Source of the DNA: Lysobacteraceae bacterium
Lineage (GTDB): Bacteria; Pseudomonadota; Gammaproteobacteria; Xanthomonadales; Xanthomonadaceae
NCBI GenBank assembly: GCA_027483745.1
Contig: JAIXTZ010000070.1
Span: 1 to 30,333 of the forward strand
DNA: 30,333 nt
Reading direction: 5' to 3'
In this document: positions 7,238 to 15,399 of the stretch, one piece after another
How positions within the stretch are numbered: the stretch's first letter is position 1
Layout of the letters: each line of letters starts with the position of its first letter
Position numbers and translations under genes: made by a program
The notes under the pieces: generated by a model
The model's input: only the letters and a program-made list of their open reading frames with translations
What the model was told of the DNA's origin: nothing
Databases searched by the model: none

Positions 7238-8929
7238 ATGCTGAGGATCGAGCTGCTGGGTGAGCGCCGTCTGCGCCATGGCGCGAGCGACGCCGGGCCG
7301 GGTATCCAATACAGGAAGGCATGGGCGTTGCTCGGTTACCTCGTCATCGAGGGCGGGCGGCACCCGCGCGAACAGCTTGCGGAACTGCTGTGGCCGGGCC
7401 TGTCGGCCGCATCGGCGCGCACGAACCTCCGCCAGGTGCTGGCCAACCTCAACCGCGTGTTGGACGCCTGCGGCGGCGCCGGATGGCTGATGGCCGGCCG
7501 TGATGACGTCGGCCTCGTGGCGCGGCCGGGCGTGGTGGTCGACGCGCTGGCGCTGGCCCGTGCCGTCGATACCGGGGACGTCCAGGCGCTGCTGGATTTG
7601 CCGTGCGTGGGTCCGGACGGCGGCGGCGAGTTCCTCGCCGGGCTGGTCTTCGACGATTGCCCACGGTTCTCGGCTTGGCTCCAGATGGAGCGTTCGCGGC
7701 TTGGCATGCTCATCCTTCGCGCCCTGCGCCTCGCGCTGGAGGCGCAGCTGTCCGCCGGCCAGGCGAAGGCCGCGATCGCCATCGCCCGTCGATGGGTCGC
7801 CCTTGATCCGTGGGACGAGGGCGCGCAGCGGCAGTGGATGGCGGCGCTGGCGGCCGATGGGCGCTTCGACGAGGCCTTGGCCGCTTACGACCGCCATGCC
7901 GCCTTGCTTGCCGCCGAGCTCGACGCCAAGCCCTCTCCCGCGCTCGCAGGGTTCCGCGAGGTGGTGGAGGCCGCGTCGCGCGGCGGCGCGGCGGTCTTGG
8001 CGGCGGCACCCGCCGCCCCGCGGGTCGGACCGCGGCAGTGGATGTGCGGCATCGCCTTTCGCCTCCACGCGACGGACGACACGGCCGAGGCGGTCGGCCA
8101 AGAATTGGCGCTTCGCGCCCGGGCGGCCGGCCTCCCGCTGCTGTCGTCTCGCCCCATGTCGCTGTGGCTCGGCGTGCCCGCGGGCGGGCCGCCGGGGGCG
8201 ATGGGCACGGCGGCGATCGAGGCCGCACGGATCGCCACGAGCTTCGTCGCGGCGTTCGATGGGCGGGTGTCCGCGGTGCTGTGCCCGGGGCTCGTGCAAT
8301 GGCAGGGGCCGGGCGCGGCGATACCGCTGGGCCATCCGGACGGCGCGGCGCTCCTGCTCGACCCGCCGCGGCCCGGTGCCGTGCTGGTTTGCGGGTCCCT
8401 GTTTCCCGATTTGTACGAGGCCTTCGCCCTGCATCCGATGCCGGTGGGCCGTTTGCCGGGCGTCGAGCGCCCACCGCGGGTCTGGCAGCTCGGAGCCGAA
8501 GGGGCAGGCGGCGGCGATTGCGGAGGCGCGGACGCACGGCCCACCGCGCTGTCGGGCGCCGCGGATCCGGTCGGCCTCGAGCTGCTGACCCTTCGCCTCG
8601 ACGAGGCGCCCCTGCCGGCCGTGGATGCCCCAGAGGCTTCCGCGTGGCTCACGGTGGTGGAGGGCGTCGATCGCGGCAAGCGGGTGGGCGTCGCGGCGTC
8701 GCCGGTCGTCGTCGGGCGTTCACCGGATGCCGACCTGCAGTTGCCGCGTCGCACCGTATCGCGCCATCACTGCGTGGTCTGGCGCGATGCCGAAGGCTAT
8801 CGGCTCCGCGACCTGGGGGCGACCAACCGAACCTGCGTCAACGGCGTTCCGATCGTCGATGCCCTGCTCGCCGAGGGCGACGTCGTCGCCGTCGGCGACT
8901 GCCTGCTCCGGCTGGGACGCGACGACTGA
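7238..8929 (+). CDS. SARP/BTAD transcriptional regulator with degenerate cyclase-like and FHA domains
   Basis: A 563-residue multidomain regulator. Residues 1-95 resemble the SARP-type winged helix (LLGYLVIEGGRHPREQLAELLWP is characteristic). Residues 96-250 form a BTAD helical-repeat domain. Residues about 262-418 resemble a class III nucleotide-cyclase homology domain: an ATTRACTIVE match is the segment with ALLLDPPRPGAVLVCG and a late GV..PPRVWQL ending, but the catalytic metal-binding aspartates are not evident. Residues 470-563 are an FHA domain with GRS (493-495), SRHH (508-511) and TNRTCVNG (529-536), the residues that read phosphothreonine. The ATG at 7238 is chosen because GGAGGAGGG (7227-7235) lies just upstream. 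The alternative start at 7169 adds 23 unconserved residues. It ends 9 bp from the convergent pilus operon and may regulate it. Confidence 0.82.
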   Translation: MLRIELLGERRLRHGASDAGPGIQYRKAWALLGYLVIEGGRHPREQLAELLWPGLSAASARTNLRQVLANLNRVLDACGGAGWLMAGRDDVGLVARPGVVVDALALARAVDTGDVQALLDLPCVGPDGGGEFLAGLVFDDCPRFSAWLQMERSRLGMLILRALRLALEAQLSAGQAKAAIAIARRWVALDPWDEGAQRQWMAALAADGRFDEALAAYDRHAALLAAELDAKPSPALAGFREVVEAASRGGAAVLAAAPAAPRVGPRQWMCGIAFRLHATDDTAEAVGQELALRARAAGLPLLSSRPMSLWLGVPAGGPPGAMGTAAIEAARIATSFVAAFDGRVSAVLCPGLVQWQGPGAAIPLGHPDGAALLLDPPRPGAVLVCGSLFPDLYEAFALHPMPVGRLPGVERPPRVWQLGAEGAGGGDCGGADARPTALSGAADPVGLELLTLRLDEAPLPAVDAPEASAWLTVVEGVDRGKRVGVAASPVVVGRSPDADLQLPRRTVSRHHCVVWRDAEGYRLRDLGATNRTCVNGVPIVDALLAEGDVVAVGDCLLRLGRDD

Positions 8930-8938
8930 ACGCGCGGC

Positions 8939-9628
8939 TCAGCGGTCCATCCGCAGCAGCGCCGTCACTTCCGCCACTTGGGCGTCCGGGTTCGATCCAC
9001 CGGCGAAGGTGTCATCGTCCTGGAGGCTCCAGGGCACGCCCAGCGGCGTGGTGTCATCCTGCAGGCCGGCTTCGCGGAAGCGACCATGCCGCGCGTCCAC
9101 GCGGCCATCGATCTTCGCGTCGATCAGCGTCGCCAGCGACGGCGTGAGCCCCTCGAATCGCATCACGTTGCGCGGCCGCGCCGCGTAGTTCCCGACGCTG
9201 CCGAAAGGCTCCGACCAGGGGGCGCTGCCGACGCACACTTCCAATTCGTGCGGCAGGCCGCGCTGGTCCTGGTAGACATAGCGATCGGCCAGCCCCTCAC
9301 CGCGGCCCCCGGGCAGGCTCACGCCGGCGGCGAGCATCGCGTTCTGCAGGTCGACGCCACAAAGGAATGTGCCGAGGGTGCCTTCCACCAGGCCGGTGGG
9401 GTTGTCGAAGTCATCGCCGGGCACGGTGCCGGTGCCGGCCACGAACTGCTCGTAGGCCAACAGCCACGCCTGCACGAAGTCGGCGCTCAGGCGCTCGGCC
9501 TGCGCACTGCGATACAGGTCGCGGCCCACGGCGGCGGCGCCGACGATGAGCGCGATGATCACCAGCACCACCGACATCTCGACGATGGTGAAGCCGGTGG
9601 CGCGGCGGGGGGGCATGGCGTGGCGCAT
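8939..9628 (-). CDS. Short prepilin, last gene of the pilus operon
   Basis: A 229-residue type IV prepilin. The basic leader ends ATG|FTIVEM, with cleavage after Gly12 and Glu at mature position 5, followed by the hydrophobic assembly helix (about 13-35). The C-terminal region has PGGRGEGLADRYVYQD and an E-V-C-V segment that closely match the first pilin of the operon (PPGRGDGLEDRYVYLD), so the two are paralogues. An internal ATG at 9616 would give an 8-residue leader (MPPRRATG) and is a credible alternative start. The gene begins 9 bases after the stop of the preceding prepilin gene. It is likely processed by a prepilin peptidase encoded elsewhere and is a pilus subunit or initiator. Confidence 0.85.
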   Translation of the reverse strand: MRHAMPPRRATGFTIVEMSVVLVIIALIVGAAAVGRDLYRSAQAERLSADFVQAWLLAYEQFVAGTGTVPGDDFDNPTGLVEGTLGTFLCGVDLQNAMLAAGVSLPGGRGEGLADRYVYQDQRGLPHELEVCVGSAPWSEPFGSVGNYAARPRNVMRFEGLTPSLATLIDAKIDGRVDARHGRFREAGLQDDTTPLGVPWSLQDDDTFAGGSNPDAQVAEVTALLRMDR

Positions 9629-9637
9629 GGTCGGTTC

Positions 9638-10792
9638 TCAGTAGAGGCCTACGGCGTCGGCGGCGCGAGCGTGTTCGAGCACGTTGGACTCGAGGGCGGC
9701 CGCCGCGGTGATGTGCGGATCGACGTCGCGGTACGCGTCGGAAGCCGCATCCTTGGATTGGTCGGCGGCGGCAACGAGGGCAGCGGCGGTGATGGTGACG
9801 GCGACGGCCGCTGCCGTCGCCACGGCCCCCAAGGCGATGCGGTAGGAGACGATGCCCGTGCTGGCGAGTCCTTCCGAGACCGTGTCGGCCACGTCGCCCG
9901 CGGCGCCGGCGACGCCCGCCGTGCCGGCAAGCACGGCGGCCGCGCCGTTCTCGACGTTGGCCTGTGCGAGCTTGTCCGAGATCGCGAGCTGGCTTTTGTA
10001 GTCGACCAGGGCCGTGTGCATCACCGTGATGGCGGCCGCGCTGTTGAAATGCGCGTGCGAGGCGGCGGCGAGGTTGTCGCCGCAGCGCATGCGAGTCCAC
10101 AGCTGGTCCAGCCCGACGGCAAGGACGCGATCACGGTGGAAGGGGCTGGCCGTTCGCCGCGGGGAATCGAACACCGGGTTGGTGGTCGCCTGGTGGCCGC
10201 CGAAGGCCTCGCCCGGCGCGGGCAGGGCCAGCGCGTAGGCGACGTGCGCACCGAGGGCTGACGCGGCGTCGGGGCGCGCCACGTGCAGGAAGCTGGGATT
10301 GGCCGGCGCGTTGTCAGCGCTGCGCAGCGCCCAGCAGAGGTCGAGGCCGTTGCGATGGCCGACAGGCAATTCCGTGCCGACGCCACCGCCGACCACCTGC
10401 AGTGGGTCGAACCGGTCGAGGCGTTGCGTCAGGTCGGCGTCCTGCTTGCGGCTGGCCGGGCGTCGCAGCACGCCGTAGCGCATGTGGCGGGCGTTGGCGT
10501 CCGGTAGCCCGATGGTGCGGTAGGGCAGCCGCCCCACCTGTCCGGCAGCGCAGTCCTCGATGCCGTCGGTGCCGCTGGCCGGGCAGGGCAGCCGGGCGTT
10601 GACCATGGCGAAGGCCAGCAGGGCGTCGTCAGCCCGCTGCAACAGCGCGTGGCTGGCCACGTCCTCGCGGTCGCGGGCAGCGACCTGCAGGAAGCGCAGC
10701 AGCACCAGCGTCACGAGGCCGATGACGACCAGGACGACGGTGAGTTCGACGAGGGAGGCACCGCGCGCGCGGCGGGCGATGGGCGGGCTCAT
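9638..10792 (-). CDS. Large minor prepilin with helical C-terminal extension (384 aa)
   Basis: The leader ends RRARG, cleavage would give mature A-S-L-V-E (Gly11|Ala12, Glu at +5), and a hydrophobic helix follows (12-34). The globular part carries the motif series shared by the four large prepilins of this operon: LPCP (68-71), LPY (89-91), IGLP and RYGV (105-108), then NGLDLC (148-153). After about residue 250 the chain becomes Ala-rich and helical, with a strongly hydrophobic stretch at about 315-343 that could insert in a membrane or pack in a bundle. This is far larger than an ordinary pilin. The ATG overlaps the preceding stop in ATGA. It is probably a minor or tip-proximal subunit. No known adhesin domain was recognised. 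Confidence 0.82.
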   Translation of the reverse strand: MSPPIARRARGASLVELTVVLVVIGLVTLVLLRFLQVAARDREDVASHALLQRADDALLAFAMVNARLPCPASGTDGIEDCAAGQVGRLPYRTIGLPDANARHMRYGVLRRPASRKQDADLTQRLDRFDPLQVVGGGVGTELPVGHRNGLDLCWALRSADNAPANPSFLHVARPDAASALGAHVAYALALPAPGEAFGGHQATTNPVFDSPRRTASPFHRDRVLAVGLDQLWTRMRCGDNLAAASHAHFNSAAAITVMHTALVDYKSQLAISDKLAQANVENGAAAVLAGTAGVAGAAGDVADTVSEGLASTGIVSYRIALGAVATAAAVAVTITAAALVAAADQSKDAASDAYRDVDPHITAAAALESNVLEHARAADAVGLY

Positions 10793-11859
10793 GGCTGCAA
10801 TCCCTCCTGGTCAAGCGCGGTGGCATCGGCTAGCGATGCCGCCGCCAGGGCCTCCATCCGGTCGAGGTTGGCCTTGGCCGCATCGCTCTGGCTGCGCGCG
10901 GTCACCAGGGCGGCCTCGGCCTCCTCGCGTTCCTGGACGGCACCGACTAGGTTGTTGATGGCGATGCCGAGCTGGGTCGTCGCCGTGACGTGCGAGGCGA
11001 TTCCTGTCGCGATCGCGAGCCCATCGGGCGGCCAGCCGGCCGCCTCCTGCAGGATCGCGACCGCCTCGAGGAAGACACCGTAGGCGACGTCGAAGCCGGC
11101 GAAGACCTCGTTGGTGTTGGCATTTTTCTCGTTCATCTCCGCGACCTGGATGGCGAAGGTGCGGAACTCGTCGTACCGGCGCGCCACGCGGGCGAGGTCG
11201 TAGGCCGCATAGGCGCCGCGCGCCGCGCCGTGCACCTGCGCGACGCGGTCGGGGCAGTCGAGGCGGCTGGCGAATTCACCCGGCCCGATGGCGCGCACCC
11301 TGCGCGCGCCGGACTGCGGGCTGCCAGGCAGCGCGAAGGCGGCGGTGGCGAGGCGGTCATGCCCCGCGGGACCGCCGTGCATCAGCGCGAAAGCGGTCGG
11401 AATGCCCTCCATCCCGACCAGGCTCAGCCCGCCGGCCGCCTTCAGCGCCATGCAGAAGTCGAGCCCATTGACGTGGCCGGGCTCAATCGGGGTGGCCGGC
11501 ACCATGCCAACGATGGGAGGCAGCAGCGGGGCGAACTCATCGCCCGGCGACACGGTCAGCGAGGCCTGCACCTGGTAGCGCATGCGCAGCGAGGCCGGCA
11601 GCCCGAGGGCCTCGACCGGCAGCATGCCCACGCCGTTCTCGACGACCGGGGGCGGCAGGCGCGAGTAGGCGAGCACGTGGCCCAGGAGCGCTTGCTCCGC
11701 TTGGGCGAGCTCCCGCTCGGCGAGATCGCCGACGGCGACCTGCGGCGCCAGCGGCAGGAAGCGCAGCAGCACCACGCCCAGCACGCCGAGCACCACCAGC
11801 ACGACCGCCATCTCCACCAGCGACCACCCGCCGTCGCGATGTCGGCACGTGCGCCTCAC
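10789..11859 (-). CDS. Large minor prepilin, GTG start (356 aa)
   Basis: The frame is open far upstream, but the prepilin leader defines the start. A GTG at 11859 overlaps the upstream TGA as GTGA and yields the basic leader VRRTCRHRDGG followed by WSLVEM (cleavage after Gly11, Glu at +5). The hydrophobic helix spans about 12-33. The large-prepilin motif series appears in modified form: LPPP (68-71) in place of LPCP, LPVEALGLP (80-88), RYQV (94-97) and NGLDFC (131-136). Residues 225-275 and 300-350 are helical, the latter probably coiled coil (QEREEAEAALVTARSQSD). The stop overlaps the next gene's ATG. Likely a minor pilin of the same complex as its neighbours. Confidence 0.82.
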   Translation of the reverse strand: MRRTCRHRDGGWSLVEMAVVLVVLGVLGVVLLRFLPLAPQVAVGDLAERELAQAEQALLGHVLAYSRLPPPVVENGVGMLPVEALGLPASLRMRYQVQASLTVSPGDEFAPLLPPIVGMVPATPIEPGHVNGLDFCMALKAAGGLSLVGMEGIPTAFALMHGGPAGHDRLATAAFALPGSPQSGARRVRAIGPGEFASRLDCPDRVAQVHGAARGAYAAYDLARVARRYDEFRTFAIQVAEMNEKNANTNEVFAGFDVAYGVFLEAVAILQEAAGWPPDGLAIATGIASHVTATTQLGIAINNLVGAVQEREEAEAALVTARSQSDAAKANLDRMEALAAASLADATALDQEGLQP

Positions 11860-14129
11860 GGCGTGCCCCCGCAGGTGCCCGGCTGGATGGCGCCGCTCGC
11901 ACCCCGGCAGTTGGCGGCGTTCATGATGGCGTTGGCCCCGACCCAGGCGGGTGCGATCTCGGAGCCGCTGGCGCCGCCGCCGGGATTCAGTGCGCGCAGG
12001 GTCTCGCATTGGTCACGGGCAGCCTCGTAGGCCGCCTGCTTCTCGTCGAGCTCGGATTGCTTCTCGACCAGCGCGGCTTCGAGCCCGAAGGACTTGTAGA
12101 CGGTCTTCGCGTAGGTTTCGCGCTTGTCGCTGTCGGCTTGGTTGCTGACGATCAGCGGATCGCACCAATCAAGCACGTTGCAGTCCCAGGTGCCGATGAA
12201 CCAGCCGTTGTCGCTGATGTAGTCCTTGATCGGTGGCTGCGGGAGGGCGAGCGCCGCCAGCTCCGCCTGGAAGGCGGTGTCGCGGGCCGTCGCAAGGGCG
12301 GTACGCGCATCCGCTGTGTCTTGCATTTTCCACGGGAGGCACTGGCGCTCGCGGACCTGCTCGGCGGTCATGACTTCTGCGTCGCAGGCCGCGAGACCGC
12401 GGAGCGCCTCGCGCTGGGCGTCGCAGCGACGCTGGCCGACGATGTCCCCGGCCGCGAGGCCGGCGCAACGCGAGACTTCCGCCTGCAGCTCCACCACGGA
12501 GGTGGTGATGGCGTCCAGCTCCTTCTGGAGGTTCTCGACGGTCTGCTGCTGGGTTTCGGCCGCGAACTTGGCCGTCATCGCCACGCGGATCGCCTCGAGC
12601 TTGGCCTGCAGCAGCGTTTCCTGCTGCGCACGGCTGTCGAGCCAGGCCTGGTAGCGGCTGTTCCAGTCGGCGTCGGACTCGTTCTGCTGGCGCACCGGCG
12701 GTGGCGGGTAGTCGATCAGCTCGACCGAGGGGATCTGTTCGAGGCGGGTGATCCTGTCGCGGTTCTGGGCGAATTCCGCCTGCAGCGTGGCGAGTTCTAC
12801 GGCGGTGGCTTCGGCCTCCTGCCGCAGGCCATTCCGCCAAACGGGCGGGTCCACGGTGACCAGCACGCCGCTCGCGTCGGCGACCTGCGTGACCCAGCCG
12901 CCTTCCGCGCCGGTGCAGGTGCGCTCGGTGGCGGCGCTGATGTCGATGCTCGCGCTCGGCAGTCCCTGCTGGGCCATATCGCGCGCCTCGATCGTGGTGG
13001 CCAAGGCCATCGACGTGGGGATGAGCGCGCCGGCGTACAGGGCGGTGGCGGCCGAAGCCAAACCGATGGCCACGCCCGCCGCGGTGACGGCCGCCGTGTA
13101 CGGCGGGATCAGCCCGCATCCGACCAGCACGACGCAGGAGGCGATCGCGCTCGATAGCTGTGCGGACGCGGTGGCCAGCGTCGATACCGAATTCGCGATG
13201 CTGGCGCCGCCAAGCACCACGGCAACGCCAGCAAAGGCGGTCGACACCGAGGCCATCGTCACGGCCAGCGTCGTGTCCTCGACGTTGCTGGCGTGCTGCT
13301 CGACGACCTCATCGTTGACGTCCACGGCCAGGGCCAGCATGTCCATGGCGGCCAGGCTCACGCCGCCGGGCGAGCGGGCGTCGACAGTGCCGCAGCCCAG
13401 CGTCCGCGCCAGCGAATCGAAGCCGCGAACGCGGGTGCGGTCGTCGTACTGCGCATCGGCGGCGCGCGACGGGGCCTCGACGATGGCGTCGCCCGACTGG
13501 TTCAGTCCGTCGAACCGTCCGCCGGCGTCGCCGGGCGTGGGCCCGGGCGCAACCAGTGCGTAGGCCACGTTGACCGTCGCACCGCTGAGGTCGACCGTCC
13601 GCGCGCGGTCCATCCGCACCTGCTGCGTGGCCTGCTCCGCGGCGGTGGTGAGCTTCGCGCAGAAGTCGAAGCCGTTGACGTCGTCGAGCGAATGCTGCGT
13701 GCGGTCCCAGCGGTAGGGGCTGAAGGCGTTGCTCGCGGCGGCGAGGTCGGCGTGGTCATCCCCGCGGAAGACGGTGTAGCGCATCGGTGCGCCGGGCCGC
13801 GCCCCGCCTGGATGCACGGCCTCGAGCGCGCGCACCGGCAGCCAACCCTTGCTGCCGGGCGCCACGCAATCGTCGACGGCGCTGGTCGGTGTCGACACGG
13901 CGCAGGGCAGGTGGGCTTTGGTCGCCGCGTACGCGACCAGCGCTTCATCGGCCCAGCGCAAGGCGATCTCCTGGTCGACGGCGTCGCGTACCGGGCGTTC
14001 CGCGCGCAGCAGGGTGAAGCCGGCGACGACGGCGGCACCGAGCAGCACCAGCAGGAGCAGGACCTGGAGGATTCCGAATCCGGCAGCACCGTGCCGGACG
14101 CGGGGCATTGGGGGGATGGGCGGACGCAT
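11856..14129 (-). CDS. Giant prepilin-like protein without Glu5 (757 aa)
   Basis: The leader MRPPIPPMPRVRHGAAG is followed by FGILQ and a long hydrophobic helix (18-41). Cleavage is expected after Gly17, but mature position 5 is Gln22 rather than the usual Glu, a trait also known from tip pseudopilins of the GspK type. Residues 60-250 carry the large-prepilin series: LPCA (74-77), GWLP (95-98), RYTV (117-120), NGFDFC (152-157), VAYALVAP and YDD. Residues 287-380 hold several hydrophobic helices. Residues 435-715 are rich in coiled coil (about 435-470, 500-556, 604-628, 680-712) with scattered cysteines. A GGAGG ribosome-binding site (14136-14140) lies 6 bases upstream. This is probably a tip or surface-exposed subunit. 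Nothing in it matches an adhesin I recognise. Confidence 0.8.
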   Translation of the reverse strand: MRPPIPPMPRVRHGAAGFGILQVLLLLVLLGAAVVAGFTLLRAERPVRDAVDQEIALRWADEALVAYAATKAHLPCAVSTPTSAVDDCVAPGSKGWLPVRALEAVHPGGARPGAPMRYTVFRGDDHADLAAASNAFSPYRWDRTQHSLDDVNGFDFCAKLTTAAEQATQQVRMDRARTVDLSGATVNVAYALVAPGPTPGDAGGRFDGLNQSGDAIVEAPSRAADAQYDDRTRVRGFDSLARTLGCGTVDARSPGGVSLAAMDMLALAVDVNDEVVEQHASNVEDTTLAVTMASVSTAFAGVAVVLGGASIANSVSTLATASAQLSSAIASCVVLVGCGLIPPYTAAVTAAGVAIGLASAATALYAGALIPTSMALATTIEARDMAQQGLPSASIDISAATERTCTGAEGGWVTQVADASGVLVTVDPPVWRNGLRQEAEATAVELATLQAEFAQNRDRITRLEQIPSVELIDYPPPPVRQQNESDADWNSRYQAWLDSRAQQETLLQAKLEAIRVAMTAKFAAETQQQTVENLQKELDAITTSVVELQAEVSRCAGLAAGDIVGQRRCDAQREALRGLAACDAEVMTAEQVRERQCLPWKMQDTADARTALATARDTAFQAELAALALPQPPIKDYISDNGWFIGTWDCNVLDWCDPLIVSNQADSDKRETYAKTVYKSFGLEAALVEKQSELDEKQAAYEAARDQCETLRALNPGGGASGSEIAPAWVGANAIMNAANCRGASGAIQPGTCGGTP

Positions 14130-14142
14130 GCGGGGCCTCCGG

Positions 14143-15399
14143 TCAGAACTGGGGAGAGGACATCGCCTGCTTCACCAGGTCGTAGACCGGCAGCAGCAGG
14201 GCAACGATGAGCAGGATGAAGAGGCCGCCCGCGAGCAGCACGACCACGGGCTTGATGATTTCCGACAGGTTGGCGATCAGGCGCTGGAGGCGCAGGCTGT
14301 ACTCGGCCGACAGCCGCGACAGCTGCTGGTCCAGCGTGCCGGTGTCCTCGCCGACCGAGACCATCCGCACGAGCATCGGCGGGAAGCCGCCCACCTGCCG
14401 CATCGCCGAGGACACCCGGTCGCCGCGTTCGAGCACCTGGCGGATCGCCACGACGCGCTCGCGGTAGTACTCGTCGCGCATCGCGCGCTCCATCACCTTC
14501 AGGCTGCTGACCATGTCGACGCCCGCGCGGATCAGCAGCGCCAGGTACTCGGTGAGGAAGGCGAGCCCCGCCGAGTTCATCACCGTCTGTGCGATGGGCA
14601 GCCGGTGCAGCAGGTTGTGCGTGGCGCGGCGGAACGCGCGGCTGTGCCGCCACGTCACCCACAGGGCGAAGCCCGTCAGCACCATGCCCACGAGGATGCC
14701 GACGATGTTCGCCGTGAACCACTCGGAGAACGCGATGACGGCGATGGTCAGCGGCGGCAGCTTCGCGTTCATCTGCTTGAACAGGCCCGTCAGGTTCGGG
14801 ATCACGTAGTAGATCCAGAACGCGCCGGCGGCGAAGATCGAGGCGAAGACGAACGCGGGGTAGATCAGGGCCTGGCGCGTGTCGGCGGTCATCTTCGCGA
14901 CGCGCTCGACGTGGTCGGCGGCCTCGGCCAGCATCAGGTCCATGCTGCCGGTCTCGTCGCCGATCATGACGAGGTTGCGGACCGTCTCGGGAAAGGTGTC
15001 CGGGTAGCGTGCGAAGGCCTCGCTCATCGACGCGCCGGCGTCGAGCTCGTCCATCAGGTTTCGGGCCACGCGTGCCGCGTTCGAGGCGCGACCGGTGCCC
15101 ACTTCCTGGGCGACGGCGCGCAGCGCCTCCACCACGGGGATGCCACTGCTGGTCATCACCGCCATGTCGCGCAGCATGCCGGCCAGCTCCGGCGGTCGGA
15201 TGTTCGGCCGCACCAGCTGGGCGATGCTGCGCTGGGTCTCGGCCAGCCAGCCCGGCAGGCGCGTGAGCTGGAGGACCGTCGCCTCGAAGTTCTTCTCCAG
15301 CCACAGGCGCGCCGAGGCGTCCTGCTCCACCGCCAGCTGGGCGATGCCGCTTCGGGTGCGGCCGCTCGAGAGCAGCAGGCGGTAGTAGTAGACGTTCAT
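14143..15399 (-). CDS. mshG: Pilus inner-membrane platform protein (GspF/PilC/MshG family)
   Basis: A 418-residue polytopic protein of the GspF/PilC family, the platform on which pilin subunits are inserted or extracted. Two T2SSF repeats are visible. The first starts at ELAGMLRDMAVMTSSGIPVVEAL (71-93) and runs to IGDETGSMDLML. The second starts at FLTEYLALLIRAGVDM (281-296) and runs to VGEDTGTLDQQL. Membrane helices are at about 178-200, 228-250 and 383-405. The length is normal for the family. The ATG overlaps the ATPase stop (ATGA), and a pilus ATPase directly upstream is the expected partner. The MshG label rests on gene order. GspF would be the alternative, but no GspG-K genes are present. 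Confidence 0.9.
   Translation of the reverse strand: MNVYYYRLLLSSGRTRSGIAQLAVEQDASARLWLEKNFEATVLQLTRLPGWLAETQRSIAQLVRPNIRPPELAGMLRDMAVMTSSGIPVVEALRAVAQEVGTGRASNAARVARNLMDELDAGASMSEAFARYPDTFPETVRNLVMIGDETGSMDLMLAEAADHVERVAKMTADTRQALIYPAFVFASIFAAGAFWIYYVIPNLTGLFKQMNAKLPPLTIAVIAFSEWFTANIVGILVGMVLTGFALWVTWRHSRAFRRATHNLLHRLPIAQTVMNSAGLAFLTEYLALLIRAGVDMVSSLKVMERAMRDEYYRERVVAIRQVLERGDRVSSAMRQVGGFPPMLVRMVSVGEDTGTLDQQLSRLSAEYSLRLQRLIANLSEIIKPVVVLLAGGLFILLIVALLLPVYDLVKQAMSSPQF

Noticed and set aside
4815..8434. Long minus-strand open frames opposite the halogenase, DUF6445 and regulator genes (513 and 796 codons)
   Set aside because: They are antisense to genes with clear catalytic motifs, are rich in Arg/His/Ala/Gly as expected from GC-rich shadow frames, and show no domain or leader.
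11860..12009. Longer start (12009) for the prepilin gene at 10789-11859
   Set aside because: It would add 50 Arg-rich residues inside the upstream gene and place the prepilin cleavage site far from the N-terminus. The GTG at 11859 gives a normal leader and a GTGA overlap.
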